Made by a program: the position numbers and the translations under genes
Source of the DNA: Lunularia cruciata
Lineage: Eukaryota > Streptophyta > Marchantiopsida > Lunulariales > Lunulariaceae
Length of the DNA stretch: 64,000 nucleotides
Reading direction: 5' to 3'
Assembly (NCBI GenBank): GCA_948567375.1
Contig: OX419760.1
Location: forward strand, 28,024,001 to 28,088,000
Notes under the pieces: generated by a model
What the model was told of the DNA's origin: nothing
The model's database searches: none
What the model saw: only the letters and a program-made list of their open reading frames with translations
In this document: positions 1 through 11,260 of the stretch, one piece after another
Layout of the letters: each line of letters opens with the position of its first letter
How positions within the stretch are numbered: position 1 is the stretch's first letter

Positions 1-2880
1 CCAACACCAAGTAACGTAATCTGAGCCATTGAAGACAAACCCGGCCTAACCTAGCCTACATACCAGATAAGAATGCAAATCCAGAAACTTTGGTGGTTTA
101 TCCACACCAACATGAGAGAATTTCCAAACATAATGAGAGAGATGAAAGAAATCAAATGAATTTCCAAACATAATGAGAGAAATGATGTTGGAATGTCCTT
201 TGATTTCTTCTTAAATGCTTAGGAGATATTTTAGTTCCTGCGTCAATGAAAGAAATCAAAGGACATTCCAACATGAGAGAATTTCCAAACATACAGATGT
301 GTGGAGAACCAAAGCCCCGTCTGCAAAGAATTCCGCCAGCAAGATATATGATGAGAAGGCATTAGTATGGAGGGGGACACATTAAGGGGTTTTAATGGGG
401 TAATTAACGAATTTAGTAACGATCATGTTTGTTGTTTTATGGGTGGTTCCTTTACAATCTGATGGATGACCCATAAAATTTTATGTTTTCATACTTCTCT
501 AATCATTTTTTCTCCCAATTTATTAGAGATTTCTCTAATCAGTTTAATGACTCTTGTTCATTTCCCAGGCCTGTAGTCTTTAGGGTATAGTCTGTAAATG
601 TTTTAGGCAGTATCCTCACTCCCGTAGTATTTTTGTGAAATCTGGGATTAAAACCTTTGTTTCTTTTGTCATCAATGTGGTAGAGTCTTGGTATAAAGGG
701 GCCAAGGGCGTGATCCTAGTCGGGGAAATGAGATATGAGATGTTGAGAAAGAAGCGATGGAGTGTGCCTCCTGCGGTCCTTAAAGGGAGGATGTTTAGTA
801 TACTTTGTTTATAGGTTGTTGTTTTAGTTAAACGTTGTCTTGATATAGAGGTTAGTTAGAGGGACGCTATGTATCTTATTTCCAGGTACTAGTGTAACAG
901 TAATTCTATCAGATTCCATGCCCAAGATCTCTTTTAACATCGCGGTTTTTTCTAGGATTTGTAACTACGCACACTAATATTTTATCAACGCAAACTTCTG
1001 TTCACACGTAAGTATTATTTTTACATCCAACTTCTTTTATTTGATATTAAAATTTCCAAAGCAAGACAGTTATGATAAAAAGCTTAGGATTTCATTTATT
1101 ATCATTAATGAATTAAAATGTAAAATTTTACTTATTTACTTATTATGTAAAGTTAGCTACTGTGTATACAAAATTAGAAATCTTCTTTATACACTTTCTT
1201 ATATCTTTATATCTATTTGATTAATAGTAGTATATGTATTAAACATTGGCATTTTTTTACTAATTTATAAATTTAACTTTTATACTTCAAGAATTAAAGT
1301 ATAAATTAACAGGGGAACAAAAAGCACTATTTTAAAAGTATTAACATAAAGCATCTCACTACGCGATATTGCTCTTCTTGAGACTGTACTATAATCTAAC
1401 ATGATTTATTTGTATGTACACAAATTACACATGTTTTAAAGTTCTCTAATGTTCAAAGTTATAATTTAAATATACACTTAATTTTGATTGGTATAAGAAT
1501 ATAAATTCCTTATAAATTCCACTCAAGTCTAAATTAGACTCCAACAAAGGACATTGTACATTACTTCTTCAATTGACAGAGTAGCTAGAAATCAATGACA
1601 TTCAGCTTGGTTGTAATTAATCCGATTTTATAAACTATAACCAATAACCAATAAATAAATGTGGAAGAAAGGCTTAATTTATTTCATAATTATAATAGTA
1701 ATAAGTATAGCCAATTTTATTTCATCAATCAGTATTTATCATAAGCAAGTACTTCATTCCAATCTTTCATTCACTCTCACACTAATACATGTACTATTTT
1801 CAAACAAGTTCCAAAATAATTTGATAATAGTTATACAACTTAATTCAAGAAATATCTTGCAATGATAATAATAAATTTCCTCATTAATTTTAAATATTTC
1901 TATATTATAATTAGAAGATATATCAAATAAAGTAGAAAATATGATTTCTTTTAAGTTTAATTAAGCTAAAGAATATTTTCCTTAACTACAACATCTTTTA
2001 TTTGCAAAATTTAACTTATATTTTGATCCATATATAGTAATCGTTGTAAATTATAGCATTAATTTTTTTAAAAATTATGCATATTCTATTAAATAATGTT
2101 GTACTATGTGTAAATAAATTCTATTGAAAGGTATAATTTGTATTAGGGATCAAGATGAAATATCATGACATAAAATTGTTATTAAATTTATTAAATTAAA
2201 ATATAATTAATTATTTTTATTATTTCTCAGTCCTCTTGATTGATTAATTGAGTTTGATTGTAATCATATAAATTTTGTTATATATTACTACTGGATATTT
2301 ATATAAGCCTTGTTTGATATCTATTTTTCTAGTAATTTATTTTATTGATTTTGAACTAGACATCATAAATTAGTATAAACTTAATATATATACTGGAAAG
2401 ACTGGAAAGACTGCTAATCATATTTTATGTTTTCAAGTTTTGCATAATAAATCATGTTGAAACACAAACATATATAAATAGTAAAATTTTAGCCTAAACT
2501 TGCTTCAAGTAGCCTCACTCACCACTAATAAAATCTTATTGGATAGACTTTAGTCTTAGCAGCTTTCTTTATCTTGACTTAGTCTCATTGATTCTACAAA
2601 ATCAGAAGAAAAAATAATCTAAATTAGAAATCACTTTAGATTTTACTACTAATAAATAAGGTAGATGACTAAAAATTTTTAGTGTTTAGATATTCTAAGC
2701 CCCCAAGATGGGTTATGTAATTACATGGATTTATTATGTTGATTGATTCAGAAGTTTTCTAAAGACTCAAATTCATCTATCATATTATTAAATCAAATGG
2801 AATTTGGATTTAGTATGGTGAGTAAACTTTGCTTCACTTGAGCAAAATTTCATATTTTTTGTTAGGTTAGTAGTTTCAAT
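1..2880. other. AT-rich intergenic DNA, no gene
   Basis: The region is very AT-rich and I see no supported gene; short open frames here, such as one at 1659-1865, have AT-driven composition and no recognisable domain. The first 300 bases hold short direct repeats (a phrase containing atttccaaacata occurs several times) and a perfect inverted repeat listed separately. Around 690-800 there is a purine-rich tract (aaagggagga) followed by TGTTTAG, which could be a polypurine tract at the start of an LTR, but no partner LTR is visible. Confidence 0.6.
185..274. repeat. Perfect 25-bp inverted repeat (hairpin)
   Basis: Arms at 185-209 and 250-274 are exact reverse complements, separated by a 40-base loop. 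The left arm contains ggaatgtcctttgattt. The arms sit among shorter direct repeats of the same vocabulary (gaaagaaatcaaa, atttccaaacata), so the hairpin may have arisen by local template switching. It could also be a small-RNA-forming hairpin; nothing here shows transcription. Confidence 0.85.
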
Positions 2881-2889
2881 ACAAAGTAA

Positions 2890-5815
2890 TGTATAAGGCT
2901 GGGAACAAAGATGAAAAAATGACGGTAGTTGTTACCTCACTAAGTATGAAAGACAAGATGAAGTCCAAGCATGCTTATATGATGGGGTCATAAATCCTTC
3001 ATACCATGACTACAACCTAGTTCAAGTGGTACAAGGATCAAGGGTTTGTATTGTGATTGATCGTTTCTTTTGTGATCCAATAGGTCCTTGTTATTGCAAA
3101 CATCAAAAAGATAACAAAGTCTTTGGGAATCCTTTGTTGACTATAATGAAGAACTTTGTGCTATTACAAATCAACTAGTGCACCACCAATTTTCATGTGC
3201 CTTGCATGAAGGTGCTGCTAAAGATAGACTTTTGACCGTTTGGTGCAAAGTAACTGGCATTTGGGATGTAACTACCATGATGCTTCACCAACTGCCACGA
3301 TAGCCAAAGTGTGGATCAATTTGACATAACTATAAAATGGTGTTTGCATCTCACAAGAAAGAACTTTTACTTTTTCACTTTTCATTTTCTCAAAGTTTGG
3401 TCGCATAGGAGTTTGTCCTAACTACTAAGTGATTCATTTTGGTTGGTAGAGTGCAAAAACTTGAGAGTTTATGTGAGAAAGTGCTCTTGGGTAGGGTAAT
3501 TCTCCATGTTAGTGTGTAGAAAATGAGTGTAGACATGGTGCCTAAGGAGAAAGGCAAGAAGAAACAACATGAACTTCCCTATATCATTACCAAACTGCTT
3601 TACATTTTTCAATGGGTCCTATATTGTTGATATGATTACCTATTTCTTGTTATGGAATTGGAGTTATCCCTTTGTCGGAATGATCCCAACTAGAAGAAAT
3701 CCATGATAATACCCATATGAGTGATAAAACCTTGAGAGTAAATCCCATGTTGTGGATAGAAGACCATTGCCAACAAGTTATGGGATACGAGTGCTTGCTT
3801 TTTGGCCAAATGTGCATAAACATTCTACTTGGTCATCCAAGTAAGAGTCTCCAAGCTAGAACATAAGACTTATTTGTTGATGGAAAATAGATAAATGGAT
3901 AGCAAATTGACAATCTCAAAGATCATGCTTGATGAGTTTTCATAGAAGCAATCATTAAACTCTTTAGGTCAAAACTAACCGCCTAAGTAAACTTGAACAA
4001 GGTGATTTTCTTCCATTTCTACACAAAAGGAAACCTGTAAACTAGATACAAATATTTTGAGAATGTGTTGGCAAGCTATTGGAAGACATGACCAAAGGAA
4101 GAGCTATGATCACAACCTTTCATTTTGCATTTCTACATAGGAATGGATCTTCTTACAAAAGAAGAGCAGGCAAACTACCTTGGCCACTTCCACCACCCTA
4201 CTTGTTTTAGTGTGCATTGACCTACCTAAGGAAATAACAAAATATCATGATGCAAACAAGGAGTATGCTTGTATGAAAATAGTTCATACCAATGCATGAG
4301 TCCTACAATACAATGTATGCTCTTCTGAAGGTGCTAGCCACACAACCCAAAGTTCAAGCCTCTAAGAAGCATAAAAAAATTGCCCAAATAATAGATGTAT
4401 CATCAAGAGAGAGTGGAAGCATGAGCAAATGAGTGCAACAATGAAGTTATGGACAAAGCACAAAACTTAGGTTCATGCATTGCATCTAAACACAAGAAGG
4501 TTGCTTTAGTGCACAAGAAGGGATTGAGAAGTAACAACCTATTCATTTGTACATTGTTGCTTGTGGTTAGCGATGAGGTGATTGTTGCAGATCTGAATGA
4601 AAAAGCATACTTGTTCCAGGTAGCCAATGAGAGCAAGGATCTAGGGAAGTTTTTGGAACAAAGAGAAAAAATGATGGAAGAAGATGAGGAAATTCCTCTT
4701 TCCAAATTGAAGAAATCATAAACAAACACAGCCACAACCACAACCTTTGTTGAACTTCCTTGTTTTGAACCAAAGCAAGGGTCAAAAGAAGGCAATCATC
4801 ATTCTCAACCTTGTCATAGGTGATGATGAAAACAAGGCTAAGTCATCCTAACAAATTCAAAGTGAGCAAGAATATGGTCTAGGTAAAGAATTACCCATGG
4901 CAACAAAGGCCCTCAAGACAAAGGAGGAAGAATCCATGGAACGTTGACTATATGGTGGATCAAATATAGAGGAGGCCAATGACATGGCTACAATACACAA
5001 ATAGAAGGAGAAAGATCATCATGATCAACCTTTGGATCAATGGCCGCCAATGAAGAACAGATAAAGAACACTAGCATGATGGAGGACATCTTATGATGTA
5101 TGAAATTTGAAAGCAAATCCTTCTTATGGCTGATATACAATTTCACCATGGTTATGCTGACAATGGGAATCTCAAAAGAATGGGAATCCTAGAAGAATTC
5201 ATGCCATTCTACCATGAACTAAATCTTAGTATTAATGACCCAACAACCCTTGTATGATACTTGCATAAGCTTGCCAAAATCATTGTAAAAGATAAGCCCT
5301 ACTTTGTAGTGAGCTTGACTAAGTCAAGCAAGAGCTCAAGAAAGAAATAAAAGATTCCATAGAGAAAGATAATATGTTGGAGAAATTTTAGAAGGAAGAA
5401 CTAGCATAATGAGGGCAACATGAGATAGTCCTACAATGCTTGCAAGCAACATTACCATCTCCAATGATAGAGCCTTTGAACAATGAACTCAACATGAAGA
5501 CCAAATACATGCACGTGATCAAGAGGTGATGGCACTGCAATAGAGTTGGAGGTAGCTCATGCAAAGAATCTGCCATAAAATCATGCTACAAGAATATGAA
5601 GAAAATTATAGACCTTTGTATCCAAGAGCTCACTATAAGTTTAAAGCAACAACTAGAGAAAGAACATGAGTTGAAGATAAAGGTTTGTGAAAAAGTGAAG
5701 GTAGAGCTCTAAAGTGAATGAATGAATGAACAGATTGAGTTACTTGCATCAATAGTGCACATTGCCACCCAACTCCTCAAATAGTTGGAACAAATCATAG
5801 ACAAACATCCATAGC
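2890..5815 (+). mobile_element. Unclassified decayed element U1, left part
   Basis: This stretch matches 18.96-21.5 kb in patches in the same order, for example the block beginning gatagaagaccatt (about 3,763 and 19,567), the 'ttggccaaat' block, and 'atccaagagct' near the right end (about 5,620 and 21,280). Conceptual plus-strand translation gives broken fragments rich in charged residues, including Glu/Lys/Leu-rich coiled-coil-like stretches near the 3' part, but no reverse transcriptase, integrase or transposase motif that I recognise. Sequence matching U2 stops near 5,815 where element A begins and resumes at 16,820, so U1 was intact before A inserted. Many stops and frameshifts show that it is dead. 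The left boundary is approximate. Confidence 0.6.
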
Positions 5816-5820
5816 ATATT

Positions 5821-5925
5821 GTCGTGTGTATATACATTGCTACACAACATACATTGCTGTCAACATCATACAGAATAGAAGCACAACTCACACATAAGTC
5901 ATACATAAACTCTAAAGTGCCACAA
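5821..5925 (-). repeat. 105-bp segment duplicated on both sides of the left LTR
   Basis: Bases 5821-5925 and 6376-6480 are near-identical direct repeats (both contain attgctacacaacatac and end gtgccacaat). They bracket the 449-bp core of the left LTR of element A. This is far too long for an integrase target-site duplication. It suggests a partial tandem LTR produced by unequal recombination or aberrant reverse transcription. Confidence 0.8.
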
Positions 5926-6480
5926 TAATCAGATAGTTTACAACTCGAATCAATCAAACTCAGATCAATACTTGATCTGATCCTCAACAACTTGCCAACA
6001 ACTGGGCACTGATTACAGCCAAGCCACACCCACTCTAGCTAAGAGATTCCAGGTGACACTCACTAGCTTTCTGTCTACTCTAGCCAGGAACTCAAAGGCT
6101 CAACATCAGAGAAGTGAGCTCTCCGGAGCTGCATTTCCAAGGTATACTCCTGATTTTGACCTAGGTCTCATCCCAATAGTCCCACTGACAGCACACCCAA
6201 TGGCACTAAAGGTGCAAGTGACAACGGGCCCCACCATGAAGTCAGTACCCTAAACACAAAATCTGACCGTTGGAAAGTAGTCTACGAGTAACTGCCAAAA
6301 TGCCTCTAACTACTAACACTGGAACTCAAGTGTCCGAGCAATCTAGATGCGACACTACAAATGGCATGACAGCTATTGTGCATATATACATTGCTACACA
6401 ACATACATCACTGTCAACATCATACACAATAGAAGCACAACTCACACATAAGTCATACATAAACTCTAAAGTGCCACAAT
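5926..6480 (-). repeat. 3' LTR of element A
   Basis: On the minus strand the LTR appears to begin with TGTGGCAC at about 6478, just after a purine-rich tract (ctaggggagcgat) that fits a polypurine tract. Bases 5926-6371 match the right LTR (16371-16819) throughout with scattered substitutions. Bases 6376-6480 are absent from the right LTR but repeated at 5821-5925, immediately beyond the LTR. Whether the true LTR is about 449 or about 556 bp therefore depends on how that 105-bp segment is read. Confidence 0.75.
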
Positions 6481-6648
6481 CGCTCCCCTAGCTGGCGGGT
6501 TAGGTCCCTTTAACTCCAAATAGCCATCTACTCTAAGTATATGGTATACGCTATGATGGGCAAAGATAAGGAGGCCAAGTGCTATGGAGCCCCATCGTTA
6601 GTTGCCTGTCTGCAATCTATACCATATAAAGAATGAACTAGCTATAGG

Positions 6649-6882
6649 TCAAGTACATCTAGGACATAACCACTATCCCTGAGGAAACACCATGAGGGGA
6701 GGAGTCATACATACCATATGCCATCTTCTCAAACAGCTATCATACACCAACATAGTAGCAACTCCACTAGAAGAGCCACATAACATACACCTCAAGCTTG
6801 CACGTACAAGTGCCAAGCTTGGGTCCATAGTACCATCAATGTTTGGGAGGTGGCATGGCGCACAATTGCGCACATGATCCTT
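6649..6882 (-). pseudogene. PHD finger at the C-terminus of the element A polyprotein
   Basis: In the same frame as the integrase C-terminus, across one stop at 6883-6885, the translation contains CMLC (6778-6789), then a YDSC where a PHD finger has C-x2-C (the Tyr codon at 6742-6744 is one G-to-A step from Cys), then WHMVC (6709-6723), PPL, and finally a stop codon followed by WLCPRC (6655-6672). A TGA at 6649-6651 follows at once, so the domain is the natural polyprotein end. PHD fingers are zinc-binding modules that read histone H3 tails. By analogy with chromodomains on chromovirus integrases, this one would be expected to steer integration to particular chromatin; that is inference. The lost Cys and the in-frame stop show decay. 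Confidence 0.82.
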
Positions 6883-8100
6883 CTAAACAACACCATCACG
6901 TCCTTCTAACACAAGGACTCTAGATGGCAAAACCTCATGCACTCTCAAGATAGTGCGGCCTGTCAAAACATCAAGTTTCATTGGTGTTGTCTGTTGTAGA
7001 TATACATAGTCTCTTGGATGAAATTGATGGATTGAGTGTCTATAACCTCTTCCTTGAATGGTAGCATAGCGTAAAGTATCTCTATGCTGAGAAATTGCCA
7101 AGTTCTCAAAGGCTATCAACATCACTCTCCTAAAGATCTCTGCCCGTTGAGAACATGCGCTCATCCATACATCTAAGTCATCCAAGTCCAAGACTACAAT
7201 AACATCTCAACAAATGGCTACAGGTAAATCTGGATCTTGTCCATAGAGTAGAAAATATGGAGAGAAGGATGCTAAGGAGGCTTGCTGGCTGAACCGACAG
7301 CCCATGGCCAACCAAGGTAATTAGAGATCCCAATCTCCCAAGTGGCCTCTCTGCAAACCATACTTTTGCAATCCTCTCTTCACTATCTGAACCACTCTCT
7401 CTGCTAAGCCATCTGCCTCAAGGTGATCTCGAGAGGTAGTACAGTGATCAATCAAAGCCTTTTCACACAAGACCTAAAACTCTCCCAAGAACTATGTACA
7501 CTAATCAGTCAAAACCTCAAGTGGTGCACCAAAATGACTAAGAACTTGATCCAGGAACGAGTAAGCCATCCCTTCACTAGACTTGTCAGGAAGTGCCACC
7601 AACTCAATCCACTTAGAAAAGTGTTCCACCATCACCAACACATACCAATGATGTCTCACAATCAGCAATAAAGGTCTAGCAAAGTCCAAACTCCAATGGT
7701 AACCCAATCCCATGATAGGTAATGGGTGTAACTATGGTGTAGGAGCATTGAATGATGCTCTAACTCGATCACAAACCACACATCTGGCAACAAATTGCTC
7801 TATCTCAGTGTGCATACCGCACCACCAATAATGACTCTGGAGTAAGTTGTATGTACGCTTTACTCCAAAATGTCCTAGCTCCTCATGAGCATGACAAACC
7901 AATTGTGGTCTCTGAGATAGAAGTGATACTACTTGCACTCTACCATCCTCCAATACATGAAAAAGGTGTCTGCCCTCCAATCTGAACCACCACTAATTGC
8001 ATTCTACCATCCTCCAATACATGAAAAAGGTGTCTACCCTCCAATTTGAACCGTCTAACTTGCTAAAGAACACAATCTCTATCCTTGGCCCCAATTGTGC
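6883..8100 (-). pseudogene. Integrase domain of element A
   Basis: The N-terminal zinc-binding module is at 7732-7980, with two His in the HAHEELGHFG block and CVVC. The catalytic core is at about 7240-7713: the first Asp lies in WSLDFA, the second in EVLTD, and the Glu-containing block DGLAERVVQ follows near 7,390-7,430. The C-terminal module with TGRTILRVHEV and LEGRDG spans 6883-7191 and leads straight into the PHD finger. Integrase inserts the element cDNA into host DNA. Stops and frame changes separate these pieces. A 64-bp tandem duplication (7933-7996 and 7997-8052) lies at the upstream edge. Confidence 0.88.
7933..8052. repeat. 64-bp tandem duplication in element A
   Basis: The phrase running from ttgca(c/t)tctaccatcct to ccctccaat(c/t)tgaacc occurs at 7933 and again at 7997 with two or three differences. 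It lies upstream (in element sense) of the integrase zinc module and is a local duplication within this copy. Confidence 0.8.
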
Positions 8101-8346
8101 CACCCACAACACCAATGCAAAGATAGCCTATCACTCACACATCATCATGAATGTCTCGCTGAACTGTACCAATATCTACACTCTTTGGATCTATGACCTC
8201 AATAACTCCTCTTGTATGCGCTAAGAGAGATACCACCAAAGCCTCATAAAATATACAAAGAAAGGTAGATGCATGCCAACCTGGCACCATCTCCTCATTT
8301 GTCTCACCATGCCAACGTGCTCCGGTCTGATCCTACTAGCTGGGAC

Positions 8347-9272
8347 TGTAACACCCATTTGTGCATGTGTGTGGTATTGTGATATTTAGCTTGGTATTAC
8401 AAAAACTTGAGATATATTATTTATATAAAGATAAAATATGGTTCTACATTAGTCATGATTAGCTAAAGTTAGTCATAGCTAAGATAGAGGGGACCTTACT
8501 TTAGAGGAAGTAGAAAAGATGAGCACCACTATTTTGGATTCTAGTGTGTTGACTTGGTATTATTCCTAGGTGTTTGGCTTTGAGGAAAGAGTTGAGAACT
8601 CTTGGGACCGCAAGTCTTTTTGTTTTGGATTCTTCTATAGTCCAAGGATAGCCCATGTAAAGGAATCCTTGACTTAGTGGTTGGGTCAAGATAAGATCAT
8701 ATGCTATTGGAATATGCCCATATGAATAGATATTCCTTTTTACTTTTTTGACTTTACTTGACTTTTAGTCTAGTAACTTGAGTTACTACGGTAATTAGTA
8801 ACTTTGGCATGTAACACCCATTTGTGCATGTGTGTGGTATTGTGATATTTAGCTTGGTATTACAAGTACTTAAGAGATATTATTTATATAGAGATAAAGG
8901 ATGGTTCTATATTAGTCATGGTTAGCTAAAGTTAGTCATAGCTAAGATAGATGGGACCTTACTTTAGAGGAAGTAGAAAAGATGAGCACCACTATTTTGG
9001 ATTTTAGTGTGTTGACTTGGTATTATTCCTAGGTGTTTGGCTTTGAGGAAAGAGTTGAGAACTCTTGGGCCCGCAAGCCTTTTTGTTTTGGATTCTTCTT
9101 TAGTCCAAGGATAGCCCATGTGAAGGAATCCTTGACTTAGTGGTTGGGTCAAGATAAGACCACATGCTTAGGGGAATATGCCCATGTGAATGGATATTCC
9201 TTTCTATTTTTTGACTTTACTTGACTTTTAGTCTAGTAACTTGAGTTACTATGGTAATTAGTAACTTTGGTA
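8347..9272. repeat. 463-bp tandem duplication inside LTR S
   Basis: Unit 1 is 8347-8809 and unit 2 is 8810-9272. Both start tgtaacacccatttgtgc and end gtaactttgg(c/t)a. They differ at scattered positions only. Because the unit starts at the very 5' end of the LTR, the duplication gives the LTR two U3 starts. Confidence 0.92.
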
Positions 9273-9275
9273 CGT

Positions 9276-9752
9276 AACTATTTCACAAGTATATAAACAA
9301 GGAGTGAGGAGGTACTCATCATCCTTTCATTTGCAACTATCTCTCTCTCATTGAGTTCTCTAGTGAGCAATGTCTTGAGTCTTGGAGTGTTAGCCTTGGA
9401 GGAGTATGGTGAAGTTAGGGTTCCTTGCCTTCTTAGTCCATGGTGCGCTACCATAATAGCCATCAGAGGTTCATCCTGAGTGAGAGACAGGCCAGCTCAC
9501 AGGCCTTGTTTATATACTTGTGAATAAACTATTTCACAAGTACATAAACAAGGGGTGAGGAGGTACTCAACATCCTTTCATTTGCAACTATCTCTCTCTC
9601 ATTGAGTTCTCTAGTGAGTAATGTCTTGAGTCTTGGAGTGTTAGCCTTGGAGGAGTATGATGGAGTTGGGGTTCCTTGCCTTCTTAGTCCATGGCGTGCT
9701 ACCATAATAACCATAAGAAGCTCATCCTGAGTGAGAGACAGGCCAGCTCATA
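9276..9752. repeat. 251-bp tandem duplication inside LTR S, with hairpin at the junction
   Basis: Unit 1 begins at 9276 and unit 2 at 9527, both with aactatttcacaagta and continuing through the TATA region to the LTR end (caggccagctca). At the junction a 21-base arm (9504-9524) is followed after 8 bases by its inverted complement (9533-9553), matching at 20 of 21 positions. The left arm is an inverted copy of the start of the unit, the type of junction left by template switching. Confidence 0.9.
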
Positions 9753-9756
9753 GGAC

Positions 9757-10300
9757 ATGGGTTTCTACTCAACCTATCTGCATCACGGTTCACCACTTCA
9801 AGTCTATGAATAACCATGTAATCATACTCCTGTAAAATCAGAGCCCATCATGCAAGCTTCTCTAAAAGCTTGTTGGACTCCATCAACCACTTTAGTGATT
9901 GATGATCAATGGTGAGAGTGAAGGGGTTACCAAATAGGTAACATTGGAAATGTGCTACTACCCAAACTGCTGCCAAGCACTCTCCCTCATATGAACTATA
10001 CTTTGCCTCCACATAGGTACAATATAGGCCACCACAAACTCCTTCACCTCATCATCATGCTGGGTGAGCACCGCTCCAAGCCCCAACATACTCCAATCAG
10101 TATGAACCTAAAATGGTCGTCTTTTGATTGATCTCCTCAAAATAGGAGCAGATGTCAACCTCTACTTGAGCTCTACAAAAGCTCTCTCCTGCTCATCTCC
10201 ACAACACCACTCTTGTGTAAGCTTGGTCAACTTCATCAAGGCCTTGGCAATGACACTAAATCCTCTAACATAGCAGCAATAGAAGTTTGCCAACCCAAGA
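9757..10300 (-). pseudogene. RNase H domain of element A
   Basis: Minus-strand translation gives HTDWSMLGLGAVLTQ (catalytic first Asp present, near 10,080), then YSSYEGECLAAVW (catalytic Glu), FTLTIDHQSLKWL (third catalytic Asp) and a VNRDADRLSRNP end. This is the Ty3/gypsy RNase H that removes the RNA strand during reverse transcription. The sequence is cut directly downstream by solo LTR S at the GGAC target. A few stops interrupt it. Confidence 0.88.
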
Positions 10301-10305
10301 AATGC

Positions 10306-11260
10306 TCACACTCTGCTCACATCCGTAGGCCAAGGAATACATTCAATAGCCTCCACCTTGGTTTGCTGAACACCAAGTCCTCCAGGGTAGATAGTCTGAC
10401 CCAAATACTCAACCAGCTTGTGGAAGAACCTACACTTCCCAAGATGTAATTTGAGGCCATGAGATCTCAACCTCTCAAACATCTCCAACAATTGTCTCTC
10501 ATGCTCCTCCACAGTAGTGCTATAGACCAAAATGTTATCAATATAACATTGAGCAAAATCCAATCTAGCTAGGATCCTATCCATGAACCTCTAGAACTTA
10601 GCAAGAGCCTTCTTTAACCCAAACGGTAAGAACCTCCACTGATATAATGCATCCTTGTTGTGAGGATCAATAGCCCAAAATGTTGTCTTGGACTTATCCT
10701 CCTCCTTGATTAAAAATTGATGATATCCCGCTCAAAGATCCAAAGTACTGAAGATCTTTGCATGCCCAATTGCATCAAAAATCTCCTCCGGTATAGGCAT
10801 GGCATACCAATCAGCCATGGTCTGTTGGTTGATAAGACAATAATCTCCACACATCCGCCTATCTGTGTAGTTGCCATGCATATCCTTCTTGGCTGGCATC
10901 ACTGTCGCTGATGCATACTCTCCATGTGAAATCTCCACCAAATCGGCTTCAAAAAGGTCACTACTCTAGCTCTAAATCAATGTCCTCTTCATATCACTAT
11001 ATTGATAAGGATGTCAGAAAACTGATGTATCGCTAGTCAGATCAATCTGTACCCCAAGTTCCTTTAGAGCACCCAAGTCCTTCATATTGAAGGCAAAGCA
11101 ACTCGTGTGGCTCCTCAAGAACCTCCAAACCCTCCGTCTTTCCTCTCCAATAAGCTTGGGTCCAAGATCTGGTTCCCAAGTATCCTTTGTAACTATAGTA
11201 AGAGTGGAAGACGTACTGACTAGCTGCTACACTAGGTCCTTGGGAGCAATAGTGTCATGC
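10306..11260 (-). pseudogene. Reverse transcriptase domain of element A
   Basis: The order on the minus strand is: an upstream block with FAFNMKDLGALKELG (about 11,060-11,110), EYASATVMPAKKD, RRMCGDY, AMPIPEEIFDA and FSTLDL (10,732-10,941), then QWRFLPFGLKKA (about 10,600-10,640) and the catalytic box. The box reads CYIDN (10534-10548) instead of the expected YIDD, so the second catalytic Asp is replaced by Asn (one G-to-A change). GVQQTKVEAIECIPWPTDVSRV follows at 10,306-10,370 and leads into RNase H. This is a standard Ty3/gypsy RT copying element RNA to DNA. The active-site change and stops make it inactive. Confidence 0.92.

Larger units (their letters stand above)
8347..9752 (+). mobile_element. 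Solo LTR S inserted in element A
   Basis: The segment begins TGTAACACCC and ends CATA, a decayed CACA: the first internal copy of the end reads ctcaca. It splits the element A reading frame between RNase H (left edge at 9,757) and integrase. GGAC directly flanks both sides (8343-8346 and 9753-9756), consistent with a 4-bp target duplication. It has a TATA box at 9290-9297 (tatataaa) and no internal coding region, so it is a solo LTR. It is unusually long because it contains two tandem duplications, listed separately. No other copy of this LTR is in the window. Confidence 0.82.

Noticed and set aside
4403-4795. Open frames of 72-130 codons on the minus strand
   Set aside because: Opposite to the direction in which U1 aligns with U2 as protein-like sequence; no domain.
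6270-6491. Plus-strand 73-codon frame
   Set aside because: Lies entirely in the LTR of element A, antisense to the element.
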